Shown: positions 14,387 to 22,575, numbered from the stretch's first letter. The stretch: DNA of 34,092 nucleotides from Chloroflexota bacterium (GCA_028874075.1 JAPPLU010000077.1:1-34092), one strand, 5' to 3'. The notes: generated by a model from the sequence alone, not told the origin. Numbers and translations: made by a program.

Positions 14387-14523
14387 CAGTTCGGGGCGTA
14401 CGCTGGCAGCCCCATGCGCCGCTCCTGCAGGGTTTCCTCCAAAACGTCAGTCAATTCCTGGGCTTCCTGCATAGAGCGGAAGGTCGTGGGTTCCAGCGCG
14501 TATTCAGTCTCGCCGCCGCTCAT
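14383..14523 (-). CDS. N-terminal piece of the HATPase gene (frame-broken)
   Basis: An ATG at 14523 with AGGGA just upstream opens a 46-codon frame starting MSGGETEYALEPTTFRSM and ending RRMGLPAYAPNW. It reads as a helical segment that would precede the HATPase core. One missing base near 14405 would explain why this frame runs out at the TGA (14383-14385) instead of continuing into VRPELVKIV. It starts 15 bases after the stop of the S9 peptidase gene, so the two were co-transcribed. Confidence 0.5.
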   Translation of the reverse strand: MSGGETEYALEPTTFRSMQEAQELTDVLEETLQERRMGLPAYAPNW

Positions 14524-14538
14524 TTTATCCCTAATCAT

Positions 14539-17004
14539 TTACTCCACCAGCCCCATTACCGCCAGCATGAAGGCGTACTCCTCCGCAACCTCGTACAGGC
14601 GGTCGTAGCGGCCCGACCGGCCCCCGTGGCCGGCGCCCATGTTGGTCTTCAACAGCAGCAGGTTGTCGTCAGTCTTCAAGGACCGCAGCTTGGCCACGTA
14701 CTTGGCCGGTTCCCAGTAGGTAACCCGGGGGTCGTTCAGGCCCGCCGTCACCAGGATGGGCGGGTAGTCCCGGGCCGTCAGCTGGTCGTAGGGCGAGTAG
14801 GAGCGGATGTACTCGAACACGGTCTCGTCCTCGATGGGATTGCCCCACTCGGGCCACTCGATGGGTGTCAGGGGCAGGGTATCGTCCAGCATGGTGTTGA
14901 GCACGTCCACGAAGGGCACGTGGGCGGCCACCGCGCCCCACAGCTCCGGGGCCTGGTTCACCACCGCGCCCATCAGCTGCCCTCCCGCGCTGCCCCCGGC
15001 AATGGCGATGCGCCCCTCCTGCACATAGCCCCGGGCCACCAGGTGGCGGGCCACGTCCACGAAGTCGTTGAAGGTATTGGTGCGGCGGTCCAGCTTGCCG
15101 GCCTCGTACCAGTGGTAGCCCAGGTCGTCGCCGCCCCGGATGTGGGCGATGGCGAAGATGAAGCCCCTGTCCAGCAGGGACAGGCGGGTGGTGGAAAAGC
15201 TGGGCGGGATGGCGTACCCGTAGGCCCCGTAGCCGTACAGGTACAGGGGCGCCGTGCCGTCCACCGGCGTATCCCGGTGGCGGACGATGGACACGGGCAC
15301 CTCCACGCCGTCCCGAGCCGGGGCCAGCAGCCTTTCGGTAACGTACTCGGTGGCGTCGTACCCGCTGGGTACCTCCTGGACCTGCCGCACTTCCAGTTCC
15401 TCCGTGTCGATGTGGTAATCGAACACGGTGCTGGGCGTAACCATTGAAGCGTAGGAGAGGCGCAGGGTATCCGTCTGGAACTCTCGATTCTGACCTACCG
15501 AAGCCGAGTAGGCGGACTCGGGGAAGTCGATGCTCTTTTCGCTGCCGTCCCGCCACATCAGGCGCACGTGGTCCAGGCCGTCGATGCGCAACTCCACGGC
15601 GATAAAGTCCTTGAAGGTGTCGAAACCCGTGATGTAATGGTCATCCGAAGCGTCCACCAGGGGCTGCCAGGCCGCCTCGGTGGGGTCATCGGCCGGGGCC
15701 GTGGCCAGGCGGGTGTTCTTGTGGGTGTCGTTGGTGCGGATGATGAACCGGTCGCCCTGGTGGTCGATGGAGTATTCGTGGTTGGCCCGGCGGGGCGCCA
15801 CCACCACCGGGGCGGCGCCCGGGTCGGCGGCGGGGACCAGTCGCACCTCGCTGGTTACGTGGTCGCCGGCGCCGATGAGAATATACTCCTTGGATGCGGA
15901 CTCGTTGATGCCTACAAAGAACCCCGAATCGCTCTCCTCGTACACCACCTCGTCCTGCTCCACGGGCTGGCCCAGGACGTGGCGGCGCACCTGCCAGGGA
16001 CGCCAGTTCTCGTCCACCAGCGTGTAAAGGAGGGAGGTGTCGTCGGCAGACCAGACCAATCGGCCGATGACGTTGGGTATCTCTTCGGGCAGCATCTCCC
16101 CGGTGGACAGGTCCTTGACCACCAGCTTGTACCGCTCCGAGCCGTCGGTGTCGGTGGCATAGGCCAGCAGGTTGCCGCCGTTGCTCACCGACAGGGAGCC
16201 CAGCCGGAAATACTCCAGACCCTCGGCCAGGGCCGGTTCGTCCAGCAGGGTCTCCACGTCGTCCGTGGGGGCCTCCCGGGCGTTGGGAGTGTCGGCCGGC
16301 CAGCGGAGCCAGATGCGGTACTGGCTCTCTTCGGCGAACTTCCACTGGTAATACCAGTCCCCGTCCTTCCAGGGAACGCTGGCCAGGTCGGGTTGCTGGC
16401 GGCCCTTTATCTCCTCGAAAATGGTGTCGGTCAGGTCCTTGTGGGGCTCCATCTTCGCCTCAAAGTAGGCGTTCTCGGCATTCAGGTAGGCCAGCACATC
16501 CTCGTCGTCCACGGTGGGGTAATCCGGGTCCCTCAGCCAGTACCACGGGTCCTCAATGGTTACGCCGTGGTGGGTGAAGCTGTGGGTCCGCTGGCCGGCC
16601 ACGGGCGGGATGATGGCGCTTTCGGGGGCAGGTGTAGGTTCAGGCAAGATAGTCGGCTCCTTTGTAGGTGTCGGTTCGGAAACGGATGCAGGAGTGAAAA
16701 GCGGCACTGGCGTGGTTTCCGGCGTTGGCGGCGCTACCGGAACAGCCGCGGGTTCAGGCGCCGGTGTCGGCGCCGGGGCAGCGGTCGGTTCCGGCGATGG
16801 GCGGTGATCGGCCGCCGCTTGCGGCTGCGGGACGGTTGTTGGCCCCACGGCAACCCGGATGGAGGATTCCGGGGTCGCAGCCACTGCGGCAGCCGGGGTG
16901 GACACTTCAGTAGAGCCTGGCATCTCGCCGCCGCAGGCAAGTAGAGCGAGAACCGGCAAACTAAGGACTATCCCGCAGACCAATGGCCTGACCCGGTGGC
17001 GCAA
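14539..17004 (-). CDS. S9 family peptidase (prolyl oligopeptidase/oligopeptidase B-like) lipoprotein
   Basis: An 821-residue serine peptidase that cuts short peptides. From TTG 17004 the product starts MRHRVRPLVCGIVLSLPVLA and runs to the lipobox LLAC, a proper lipoprotein signal. GGGGAGGAGGAG just upstream is a strong ribosome-binding site, so I prefer this start to ATG 17034, which lies before it and lacks one. A Pro/Ala/Thr linker (to about residue 140) leads to the beta-propeller entry THSFTHHGVTIEDPWYWLRD. The alpha/beta-hydrolase domain carries the triad Ser672 (AGGSAGGQ), Asp758 (GLNDPRVTYW) and His793 (GAGHGGRSG). It is membrane-anchored outside the cell and probably digests imported or environmental peptides. 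Confidence 0.93.
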   Translation of the reverse strand: MRHRVRPLVCGIVLSLPVLALLACGGEMPGSTEVSTPAAAVAATPESSIRVAVGPTTVPQPQAAADHRPSPEPTAAPAPTPAPEPAAVPVAPPTPETTPVPLFTPASVSEPTPTKEPTILPEPTPAPESAIIPPVAGQRTHSFTHHGVTIEDPWYWLRDPDYPTVDDEDVLAYLNAENAYFEAKMEPHKDLTDTIFEEIKGRQQPDLASVPWKDGDWYYQWKFAEESQYRIWLRWPADTPNAREAPTDDVETLLDEPALAEGLEYFRLGSLSVSNGGNLLAYATDTDGSERYKLVVKDLSTGEMLPEEIPNVIGRLVWSADDTSLLYTLVDENWRPWQVRRHVLGQPVEQDEVVYEESDSGFFVGINESASKEYILIGAGDHVTSEVRLVPAADPGAAPVVVAPRRANHEYSIDHQGDRFIIRTNDTHKNTRLATAPADDPTEAAWQPLVDASDDHYITGFDTFKDFIAVELRIDGLDHVRLMWRDGSEKSIDFPESAYSASVGQNREFQTDTLRLSYASMVTPSTVFDYHIDTEELEVRQVQEVPSGYDATEYVTERLLAPARDGVEVPVSIVRHRDTPVDGTAPLYLYGYGAYGYAIPPSFSTTRLSLLDRGFIFAIAHIRGGDDLGYHWYEAGKLDRRTNTFNDFVDVARHLVARGYVQEGRIAIAGGSAGGQLMGAVVNQAPELWGAVAAHVPFVDVLNTMLDDTLPLTPIEWPEWGNPIEDETVFEYIRSYSPYDQLTARDYPPILVTAGLNDPRVTYWEPAKYVAKLRSLKTDDNLLLLKTNMGAGHGGRSGRYDRLYEVAEEYAFMLAVMGLVE

Positions 17005-17441
17005 AACAGGCTCCTCCTCCCCTTGGCACCCCATCCATTCTGATTATGTTACCCAATGAATCGAGATTTCGTATTACTGCAATAGACCATACTATATCTT
17101 GTGCCCCAAGACCACCAGCGCAGCAAAACGCTACAAGGCCGCCTCTCCCGGTGGGTGACCTAAAGAAATCGGACCTTCCCGGCGGCCGGAAAAACGTCCT
17201 GGAAAGGCGGTTTCGGGCCCTCATTTTTCGTGAATTTCCCCGGGATTCTGTTGCCACCCTGAGGATTACCGGGTGGACCAACAGATAGGGCGACAGGATT
17301 CCGGGGACGGAGAGCAGCTTCAATTCCTATCCGGGGGACGCCTCTGCCTCGGATAACGGGGTGTCTTGCGTGGCCGGATGGAGGCGGGTAACCTTTTCGT
17401 TACCCAATTTCGGGACCACTTTCCACCACCGAGAATGCACC
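17005..17441. other. Divergent intergenic region, S9 peptidase / dnaA
   Basis: About 430 bases without a supported gene. The part 17040-17100 is AT-rich and should hold the S9 promoter. Inverted repeats such as CCACCC/GGGTGG (about 17254-17276) are present. The open frame from 17361 to the dnaA start is an upstream extension that lacks DnaA similarity. Confidence 0.4.
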
Positions 17442-18821
17442 TTGACAGACCTATCGGCACAAGACACCTGGACCGCTACCCTGGGGCAACTGGAGATGGA
17501 GTTGCCCAGGACCACTTTCGACACCTGGCTGAAGGAAACCGAGGGCCTCGCCTTCGAGGGTATGGACCTGCTGGTGCAGGCGCCCAGCGTCTTCACCATA
17601 GCCTGGCTGGAACAGCGAATGTACCAGACCATCCTGCGGGCCCTACGCCAGTCTTCAGGCGAATTGCTGGACGTTCGCTTTCAGGTTTCCGGCGAAGTGG
17701 GCACAGACAACGGCCAGATCCCCTCGGTAAATGGGCACGCAGACGGAGCAGCGCCGGTGGCCACCGCCCCGGCTGCGAAGGTTTCCCCGGCGCCCCTGAC
17801 CAGCGGAGTCAACTTCGACCGCAAGTACTCCTTCAACAGCTTTGTGGTGGGCACCTCCAACCGCATGGCCTTCAGCGCGGCCCAGGCCGTGGCCGACGCC
17901 CCCGGCCAGGCCTACAACCCCCTGTTCCTGTACTCGGGCGTGGGCCTCGGCAAGACCCACCTGCTCCACGCCGTCGGCCAAGAGGCCTCCCGCAACGGCA
18001 AGAGCGTCCTTTATGTCTCGTCGGAGCAGTTCACCAACGACTTCATTTCCGCCATACGCAACCGCACTACCGAGGAGTTCCGCCAGCGGTACCGCAGCGT
18101 CCAGGTGCTGCTGATTGACGACGTCCAGTTCATGAGCGGCAAGGAGCAGACCCAGGAAGGGTTCTTTCACACCTTCAACGACCTGCATACCGCCGGCTAC
18201 CAGATTGTGCTGACCTCAGACCGGCCGCCCAAGGCCCTGGCCTTGCTGGAGGACCGCCTGCGCTCCCGTTTCGAGTGGGGGCTGATCGCAGATATCCAGC
18301 CGCCGGACCTGGAAACCCGCATGGCCATCCTCTCAGCCAAGGCGGAGCAGCTGAACACCATCATAGAAGAAAGCGTGCTGGAACTCATCGCCAAGCGAGT
18401 GCAGAAGAACGTGCGCGAACTGGAGGGCAGCCTCAACCGGGTGGTAGCCTACTCCCAGCTGATGAGCGTTCCCATGAATATGGAGTCCACATCCCGGCTG
18501 CTGGACGACCTCACCCTGGACACCGCCCGCCACGCCATAGACCCGGAACGCATCCTGGAAGAAGTATCGCGCCAGTACAAGGTGACCAGCAACGACCTGC
18601 TGGGCCGCAACCGCAGCAAGACCATCGCCCTGGCCCGCCAGGTGGCCATGTACCTGCTGATCTACGAGCTGGAGCTTTCCCCCACCGAGGTAGGCCGCTT
18701 GCTGGGCAACCGGGACCACTCCACCGTCATCCACGGCGCTGGCAAAATTAACGGGGAAATCAACGAAGACTACCACCTCCGCCAGAACGTACTGACGATC
18801 AAGGAGGCGATATTTACGTAG
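17442..18821 (+). CDS. dnaA: Chromosomal replication initiator DnaA
   Basis: A 459-residue DnaA. Domain I starts at once from TTG 17442 (LTDLSAQDTWTATLGQLE, read with Met first). The longer frame from 17361 adds 27 residues with no DnaA character. A Pro/Ala linker follows (about 90-125). The AAA+ domain has NSFVVGTSNRMAFSAA, Walker A GVGLGKTH with Lys171, Walker B VLLIDDVQF, and the arginine-finger region LRSRFEWGL. Domain IV binds DnaA boxes through GRNRSKTIALARQVAMYLL and the signature GNRDHSTVIHGAGKI. It opens oriC and loads DnaB. A cluster of DnaA boxes lies just downstream. dnaN does not follow; obgE does. Confidence 0.97.
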   Translation: MTDLSAQDTWTATLGQLEMELPRTTFDTWLKETEGLAFEGMDLLVQAPSVFTIAWLEQRMYQTILRALRQSSGELLDVRFQVSGEVGTDNGQIPSVNGHADGAAPVATAPAAKVSPAPLTSGVNFDRKYSFNSFVVGTSNRMAFSAAQAVADAPGQAYNPLFLYSGVGLGKTHLLHAVGQEASRNGKSVLYVSSEQFTNDFISAIRNRTTEEFRQRYRSVQVLLIDDVQFMSGKEQTQEGFFHTFNDLHTAGYQIVLTSDRPPKALALLEDRLRSRFEWGLIADIQPPDLETRMAILSAKAEQLNTIIEESVLELIAKRVQKNVRELEGSLNRVVAYSQLMSVPMNMESTSRLLDDLTLDTARHAIDPERILEEVSRQYKVTSNDLLGRNRSKTIALARQVAMYLLIYELELSPTEVGRLLGNRDHSTVIHGAGKINGEINEDYHLRQNVLTIKEAIFT

Positions 18822-19109
18822 GCCTCGCTGCAGACTGTTGATAACTCCCGGAATTTTGTGGATAACCCGTTCTAAACCGGGGATAACCCTTCAGAAGCCG
18901 TCCACACCAGAACACCCGGAAGTGGACGGGGGCAAACCAATTTTGGTCAAGAATATGTTATCCACTAACAGAGCGTGCTTATCAACGATACTGCACCACT
19001 TACCCTTCAGGACTTGCCATACTTCCACCTCCATCTAACCTAAGACGCTATCTGATTGTCAACTTTTACACACCTTTATTATTCCTGTTATCTAATCTAC
19101 AATTGTCTC
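18822..19109. other. oriC: Probable oriC: DnaA-box cluster and AT-rich segment
   Basis: The gap between dnaA and obgE holds one consensus box, TGTGGATAA (18857-18865), and near matches TGTTGATAA (18836-18844), CGGGGATAA (18878-18886), TTATCCACT (18958-18966), TTATCAACG (18979-18987) and TTTTACACA (19064-19072). The boxes are in both orientations. The last 80 bases (about 19030-19110) are AT-rich and could be the unwinding element. Position beside dnaA and box density make this the replication origin candidate. Confidence 0.75.
19065..19094 (+). promoter_or_regulatory. Promoter candidate for obgE operon
   Basis: TTTACA (19065-19070) and TATCTA (19089-19094) are spaced by 18 bases. Transcription would start near 19101, leaving a leader of under ten bases before the obgE ATG, which has no Shine-Dalgarno. 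Confidence 0.4.
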
Positions 19110-20429
19110 ATGATAGATACAGTTAGACTTAATATTAAAGCCGGGGATGGCGGCAACGGCTGCGTCAGTTTCCTGCGCGAAAAGTTCCGCCCCCGTGGCG
19201 GTCCCAACGGTGGAGATGGTGGCAACGGGGGCAACGCCTACATAGTTGGCGACAGCTCCATCAATACCCTGCTCCACCTCAAGTTCAACAGCACCATGTA
19301 TGTCGACCGCGGCGGCCACGGCAAGGGCAAGGGACAGCGGGGCGGCAATGGCGAGGATACCGTCATCAAGGTACCGATGGGAACCGTCGTCTGCCGGATG
19401 CACCGGGGCGGCGAGAAAGAGTTCCTGACGGATATTACCGACGACACCCCCAGGCTGGTGGCCCAGGGCGGCGCCGGCGGCTGGGGCAACGCCCATTACG
19501 TATCTCCAACCAACCAGGAACCCATGCTGTCCCAGCGGGGCGAACGGGGCGAGTACGTGGTCCTGTTCCTGGAATTGAAGCTGCTGGCCGACGTGGGACT
19601 GCTGGCCCGTCCCAATGCTGGCAAGTCCACCCTGATATCCCGCTGTTCGGCGGCCAAGCCCCGCATTGCGGACTACCCCTTCACCACAGTGGAGCCGGTG
19701 CTGGGCGTGGTTACCACCCGGGGCCAGGACTTCGTGATGATGGAGGTGCCTGGCTTGCTGGAAGGCGCCCACGAGGGGGTGGGCCTGGGCGATCAGTTCC
19801 TGCGACACGCTGAGCGGGCCCGCCTCTATGTCCACGTGTTGGACGGCCTGTCCGAGGACCCGGTGGCTGACTTCCATATGATCAATCGGGAGCTGCAGGA
19901 GTTTAATCCGGCCCTCGCTCACAAGCCCCAGGTAATCGCGGTCAACAAGATTGACGTAACCGAGGTGCGCGAACGGCGGGCCGAACTGGCTGGCGCCCTG
20001 AAGAACGCGGCCGCGGAATCTCCTGTCCTTAGCAACGGCGCCGATACTCCTGTCTTCTTCATTTCCGCCGTCAGCGGCGAGGGTGTGGACCCCATGCTGG
20101 GCCAGGTTATCGAGATGATCGAAAGGGCCTCGGAGCAAGAGGCTGCGATGCTGGTCGAAGAGGAACCCGCGCCGGAGGCTCCCACCCGTCCCAGCCGGAG
20201 ACGCCAGGCTGCGGAGCCTATCTCCTTCTACAAGGACCGTGGCGTGTACGTGGTTAAGTCGGAGCAGTTGGAACGGCTGAGCGCCCTTGCCGACACCCGC
20301 GACTACCGGGTGTTGCTGCAGCTGTGGCGGGAAATGACCCGTTTAGGCATTGCCCGCAAGCTGGAGGATGCCGGCATCGAACCCGGGGACACCATCCGCA
20401 TCGGCCGGGCGGAAATGGAATGGTTCTGA
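19110..20429 (+). CDS. obgE: Obg family GTPase
   Basis: A 439-residue Obg with all three domains. The glycine-rich Obg fold starts at ATG 19110 (DTVRLNIKAGDGGNGCVSF, then GGPNGGDGGNGGN). The G domain has its P-loop at residues 166-174 (ARPNAGKST), switch I ADYPFTT, G3 at 212-215 (EVPG) and G4 NKID at 279-282. The C-terminal OCT domain is AEPISFYKDRGVYVV to the end. Obg proteins act in ribosome large-subunit assembly and stress signalling. Two G-domain positions differ from the norm: the first P-loop Gly is Ala166 and the G3 Asp is Glu212. A longer start at 19056 would run through the promoter. The stop overlaps the next start (TGATG). Confidence 0.95.
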   Translation: MIDTVRLNIKAGDGGNGCVSFLREKFRPRGGPNGGDGGNGGNAYIVGDSSINTLLHLKFNSTMYVDRGGHGKGKGQRGGNGEDTVIKVPMGTVVCRMHRGGEKEFLTDITDDTPRLVAQGGAGGWGNAHYVSPTNQEPMLSQRGERGEYVVLFLELKLLADVGLLARPNAGKSTLISRCSAAKPRIADYPFTTVEPVLGVVTTRGQDFVMMEVPGLLEGAHEGVGLGDQFLRHAERARLYVHVLDGLSEDPVADFHMINRELQEFNPALAHKPQVIAVNKIDVTEVRERRAELAGALKNAAAESPVLSNGADTPVFFISAVSGEGVDPMLGQVIEMIERASEQEAAMLVEEEPAPEAPTRPSRRRQAAEPISFYKDRGVYVVKSEQLERLSALADTRDYRVLLQLWREMTRLGIARKLEDAGIEPGDTIRIGRAEMEWF

Positions 20430-20785
20430 TGGGGATTTTCAACGTAACCATAGCAGTAGCAAATGTTGGCGGCGACGTGTTCGAAGAAATAGAAGCTACG
20501 GTGGACACCGCCTGCGATTACACCACGGTGCCCAGGGAAATGTTGCAGAGACTGGGCGTTCCGGTCAGCGGCGAGGCCATATCGGAAATGGCCCATGGCC
20601 GCCAGGTGCCTTCGGATACCGGCTGGGCTCGGGTCAGGCTGGAGGGACGCGAGGTGTACACGCCGGTGATTTTCGCAGAAGAGGGCGAAGCCAGCCTGCT
20701 GGGTGTAACCACGCTGGAGGTAGCCCGCCTGGGGGTGGACCCCACCAACCAGCGCCTGATTCCGGTAAATCTCCGGCGATACTGA
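20429..20785 (+). CDS. Retropepsin-like aspartic protease family protein
   Basis: A 118-residue protein overlapping the end of obgE by one base (TGATG). It has the one-domain clan AA pattern: catalytic-type motif VDTACDYTTVPREMLQRLG with Asp26-Thr-Ala, a flap-like middle (RVRLEGREVYTPVIF), and SLLGVTTLEVARLGVDPTNQ near the end, corresponding to the LLG segment of retropepsins. Such proteins work as dimers, each giving one Asp. The usual DTGA is DTAC here, so activity is uncertain. Translational coupling to obgE suggests shared expression; the substrate is unknown. Confidence 0.8.
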   Translation: MGIFNVTIAVANVGGDVFEEIEATVDTACDYTTVPREMLQRLGVPVSGEAISEMAHGRQVPSDTGWARVRLEGREVYTPVIFAEEGEASLLGVTTLEVARLGVDPTNQRLIPVNLRRY

Positions 20786-20851
20786 GACCGGGCCGACATG
20801 GAATGGTTGCAGGGCGGGATATCCTCGATTTCCCCACTGGGTTGAGTCGAA

Positions 20852-21454
20852 ATGCGCATAGGCATACTGGGCGGCACCTTTGACCCCGTCCACCTGGGCC
20901 ATCTTCTGATCGCCGAAGAGAGCCGCATTGGCCTGCAGCTGGACCAGGTATTGTTCGTGCCCGCGGGGAGGCCCTGGCTCAAGGAGGGCCAGCCTCTGGC
21001 GGAAGCCAGCCACCGGGTGAGGATGGTGGAACTGGCCATAGCTTCGAATCCCCACTTCCACGTCCGACTTAACGAGGTTGATCGCCCGGGCCTCACCTAC
21101 ACGGTGGATACGCTGGAGGAGTTGAGATCGGAGGTTCCGGATGTCGCCGATTTGCACTTCATCCTTGGCCTGGACGCCTTCGAGAGCTTCCACCGCTGGA
21201 AGGAACCCGACCGTATTCTGGAGTTGTGCCGCCTGGTGGTGGTCAGCCGCCCCGGCTATGCCGACGAAGAACGGGACGAACTGCTGGCCCGCTACCGTGA
21301 GCATGGCGACCGCATCTGCCTGCTGCCCGTACACAGTGTGGACTTCAGCGCCACCGAAATACGCCGCAGGGCCGCCCAGGGTATCTCCTTCAAGTACCAG
21401 GTACCCGAGGCGGTGGAAGCGTATATTGTGGAGCACGGGTTGTACGGGGTCTAG
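20852..21454 (+). CDS. nadD: Nicotinate-nucleotide adenylyltransferase
   Basis: A 200-residue NadD, which joins nicotinate mononucleotide and ATP to give deamido-NAD in NAD biosynthesis. The nucleotidyl-transferase signature IGILGGTFDPVHLGHLL opens the protein. Further hallmarks are VPAGRPWLKEG, FILGLDAFESFHRWKEPDRI, VVVSRPGY, and near the end HSVDFSATEIRRR, which corresponds to the ISSTxIR motif. Length and start (ATG 20852) are normal. It follows obgE and the protease gene on the same strand, a common bacterial neighbourhood (obgE-nadD), though rsfS does not follow here. Confidence 0.95.
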   Translation: MRIGILGGTFDPVHLGHLLIAEESRIGLQLDQVLFVPAGRPWLKEGQPLAEASHRVRMVELAIASNPHFHVRLNEVDRPGLTYTVDTLEELRSEVPDVADLHFILGLDAFESFHRWKEPDRILELCRLVVVSRPGYADEERDELLARYREHGDRICLLPVHSVDFSATEIRRRAAQGISFKYQVPEAVEAYIVEHGLYGV

Positions 21455-21556
21455 ATGGAAGTTATCGTTGGGGAAGTGGTGGAAGGTTGTGTCCCTCTGT
21501 GCTTGACGTTAGTCCATCGCAAGGGAGACATTAGATGAAGAAATTATGGCAAACTG

Positions 21557-21585
21557 TTGACAACCCTTGGCCAAGCGAATAGCAT
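21557..21585 (+). promoter_or_regulatory. Promoter candidate for pyrE
   Basis: A consensus TTGACA (21557-21562) and TAGCAT (21580-21585) are spaced by 17 bases, giving a leader of roughly 110 bases before the pyrE ATG. A second weaker pair, TTGTCA (21598-21603) and TTTATT (21621-21626), is also possible. Confidence 0.45.
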
Positions 21586-21647
21586 ACCTATCCAGTCTTG
21601 TCAAGAAATTCTAAAAAAGTTTTATTCAGAATAAAAAGTTAGGTACC

Positions 21648-21686
21648 CCCGCTGATCCTAATTTGGTCATCAGCGGGCCAGTTTTT
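21648..21686 (+). terminator. Terminator-like hairpin in the pyrE leader (attenuator candidate)
   Basis: CCCGCTGAT (21648-21656) pairs perfectly with ATCAGCGGG (21669-21677), and GTTTTT follows at 21681-21686. It lies between the pyrE promoter and its ATG at 21705. It could be an intrinsic terminator used for pyrimidine-dependent attenuation, or simply the end of the upstream transcript if pyrE starts further down. Confidence 0.55.
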
Positions 21687-21704
21687 GTAACCTTGCGGGG
21701 TATC

Positions 21705-22325
21705 ATGGTTGTCTTTGAGTCTGAAGTAAGGGCCGAAATAGACCCGGTAGCGTTGTTGGAGAAAACAGGTGCGCTGCTTTATGGGGAATTTACTTTGGCT
21801 TCAGGAAAGACTACTGACTATTACTTCGACTCAAAACTACTTACGCTGGATCCTGAAGGTGCTCGATTCATTGCTGAGCAACTAGTCCGAAAATTGAAGA
21901 AAGAAAACATAGATGTTGTAGGTGGAACAGCGTATAGTGCCATACCAATTGCGTCCCACATTTGCCTTTACAGTGGCTATGAAGGAGGGCAAGGAATCCC
22001 AGCCTTCTATATGAGGAAGGAAAGTAAGGGGCATGGGACCAATGAAATGGCTGAGGGGATTTTGCCAAGGGATGGCCAAAATGTAGCGATAGTTGAGGAT
22101 GTAGTCACCACTGGGGGTTCATTACTCGATTCCATTCGAAAGTTCGAATCTGTTGCTAAAGAAAAGGGGATCGACGGTTACACGCTAAAGCATGTGTTTG
22201 CCATATTAGATCGTGGAGAGGGAGGTCGAGAAGCCGTCGAAAAAGAAGGCTATGACTTTTGGGCCCTCTTTACTATGACTCGGACTGCAGATGGTAGTGT
22301 TACTTTCCAATATAATGGCTTCTAG
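21705..22325 (+). CDS. pyrE: Orotate phosphoribosyltransferase (AT-rich, probably transferred)
   Basis: A 206-residue PyrE that makes OMP from orotate and PRPP in pyrimidine synthesis. Near the N-terminus are LLEKTGALLYGEFTLASGKT and YYFDSKLLTLDPEG. The PRPP-binding motif is IVEDVVTTGGS (residues 129-139). The flexible-loop region is FYMRKESKGHGTNEMAEG. ATG 21705 has GCGGGG just upstream; the frame also runs from 21663 but that part crosses the leader hairpin. GC content is roughly 45 percent by eye against over 60 in the neighbours, and codon choice differs accordingly. It has its own promoter and terminator, and a GC-rich pyrE 3' fragment follows, so it looks like an acquired replacement gene. 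Confidence 0.93.
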   Translation: MVVFESEVRAEIDPVALLEKTGALLYGEFTLASGKTTDYYFDSKLLTLDPEGARFIAEQLVRKLKKENIDVVGGTAYSAIPIASHICLYSGYEGGQGIPAFYMRKESKGHGTNEMAEGILPRDGQNVAIVEDVVTTGGSLLDSIRKFESVAKEKGIDGYTLKHVFAILDRGEGGREAVEKEGYDFWALFTMTRTADGSVTFQYNGF

Positions 22326-22363
22326 CGGGGGCTCTAATTCAAAGAAGTGAAAGCAGATTGGTT

Positions 22364-22397
22364 GAGGGAGGGTCAGACGACTCTCCCTTCTTTTTTT
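22364..22397 (+). terminator. Intrinsic terminator after pyrE
   Basis: GAGGGAGGGTC and GACTCTCCCTT form an 11-pair stem (two G-T pairs) with an AGAC loop, followed by a run of T to 22397. It is a classic rho-independent terminator. Confidence 0.9.
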
Positions 22398-22414
22398 GGC
22401 TGTGGTAGGAGATA

Positions 22415-22525
22415 ACCATCCTGGACCGCTGCGAGGGCGGCGGCGACAAACTCCGCAACCGCGGCTACGATTTTACGGCCCTGCTGGTGGCCAACGACAG
22501 GGGAGAGATTGTGGTGGCTAGGTAG
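22415..22525 (+). pseudogene. pyrE: 3' remnant of a GC-rich pyrE gene
   Basis: The 36 codons before the TAG at 22523 read TILDRCEGGGDKLRNRGYDF then TALLVANDRGEIVVAR. This lines up with the C-terminus of the intact upstream PyrE (ILDRGEGGREAVEKEGYDF then WALF), yet the DNA is GC-rich like the host. An in-frame stop (22406-22408) and no start precede it. It appears to be what is left of the resident gene after the AT-rich pyrE and its terminator were inserted or recombined into it. Confidence 0.75.
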
Positions 22526-22575
22526 TTCCCGCGACACTCCGTAATTTCTGTCTTTGCACGGGCTTGTCCCAACAG

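Noticed and set aside
15568..16944. 458-codon plus-strand frame antisense to the S9 peptidase
   Set aside because: No motif, biased Gly/Val/His composition, and the opposite strand encodes a complete peptidase.
21455..21538. 27-codon frame right after nadD
   Set aside because: No similarity to rsfS or any known family, no convincing ribosome-binding site, and too short to support.
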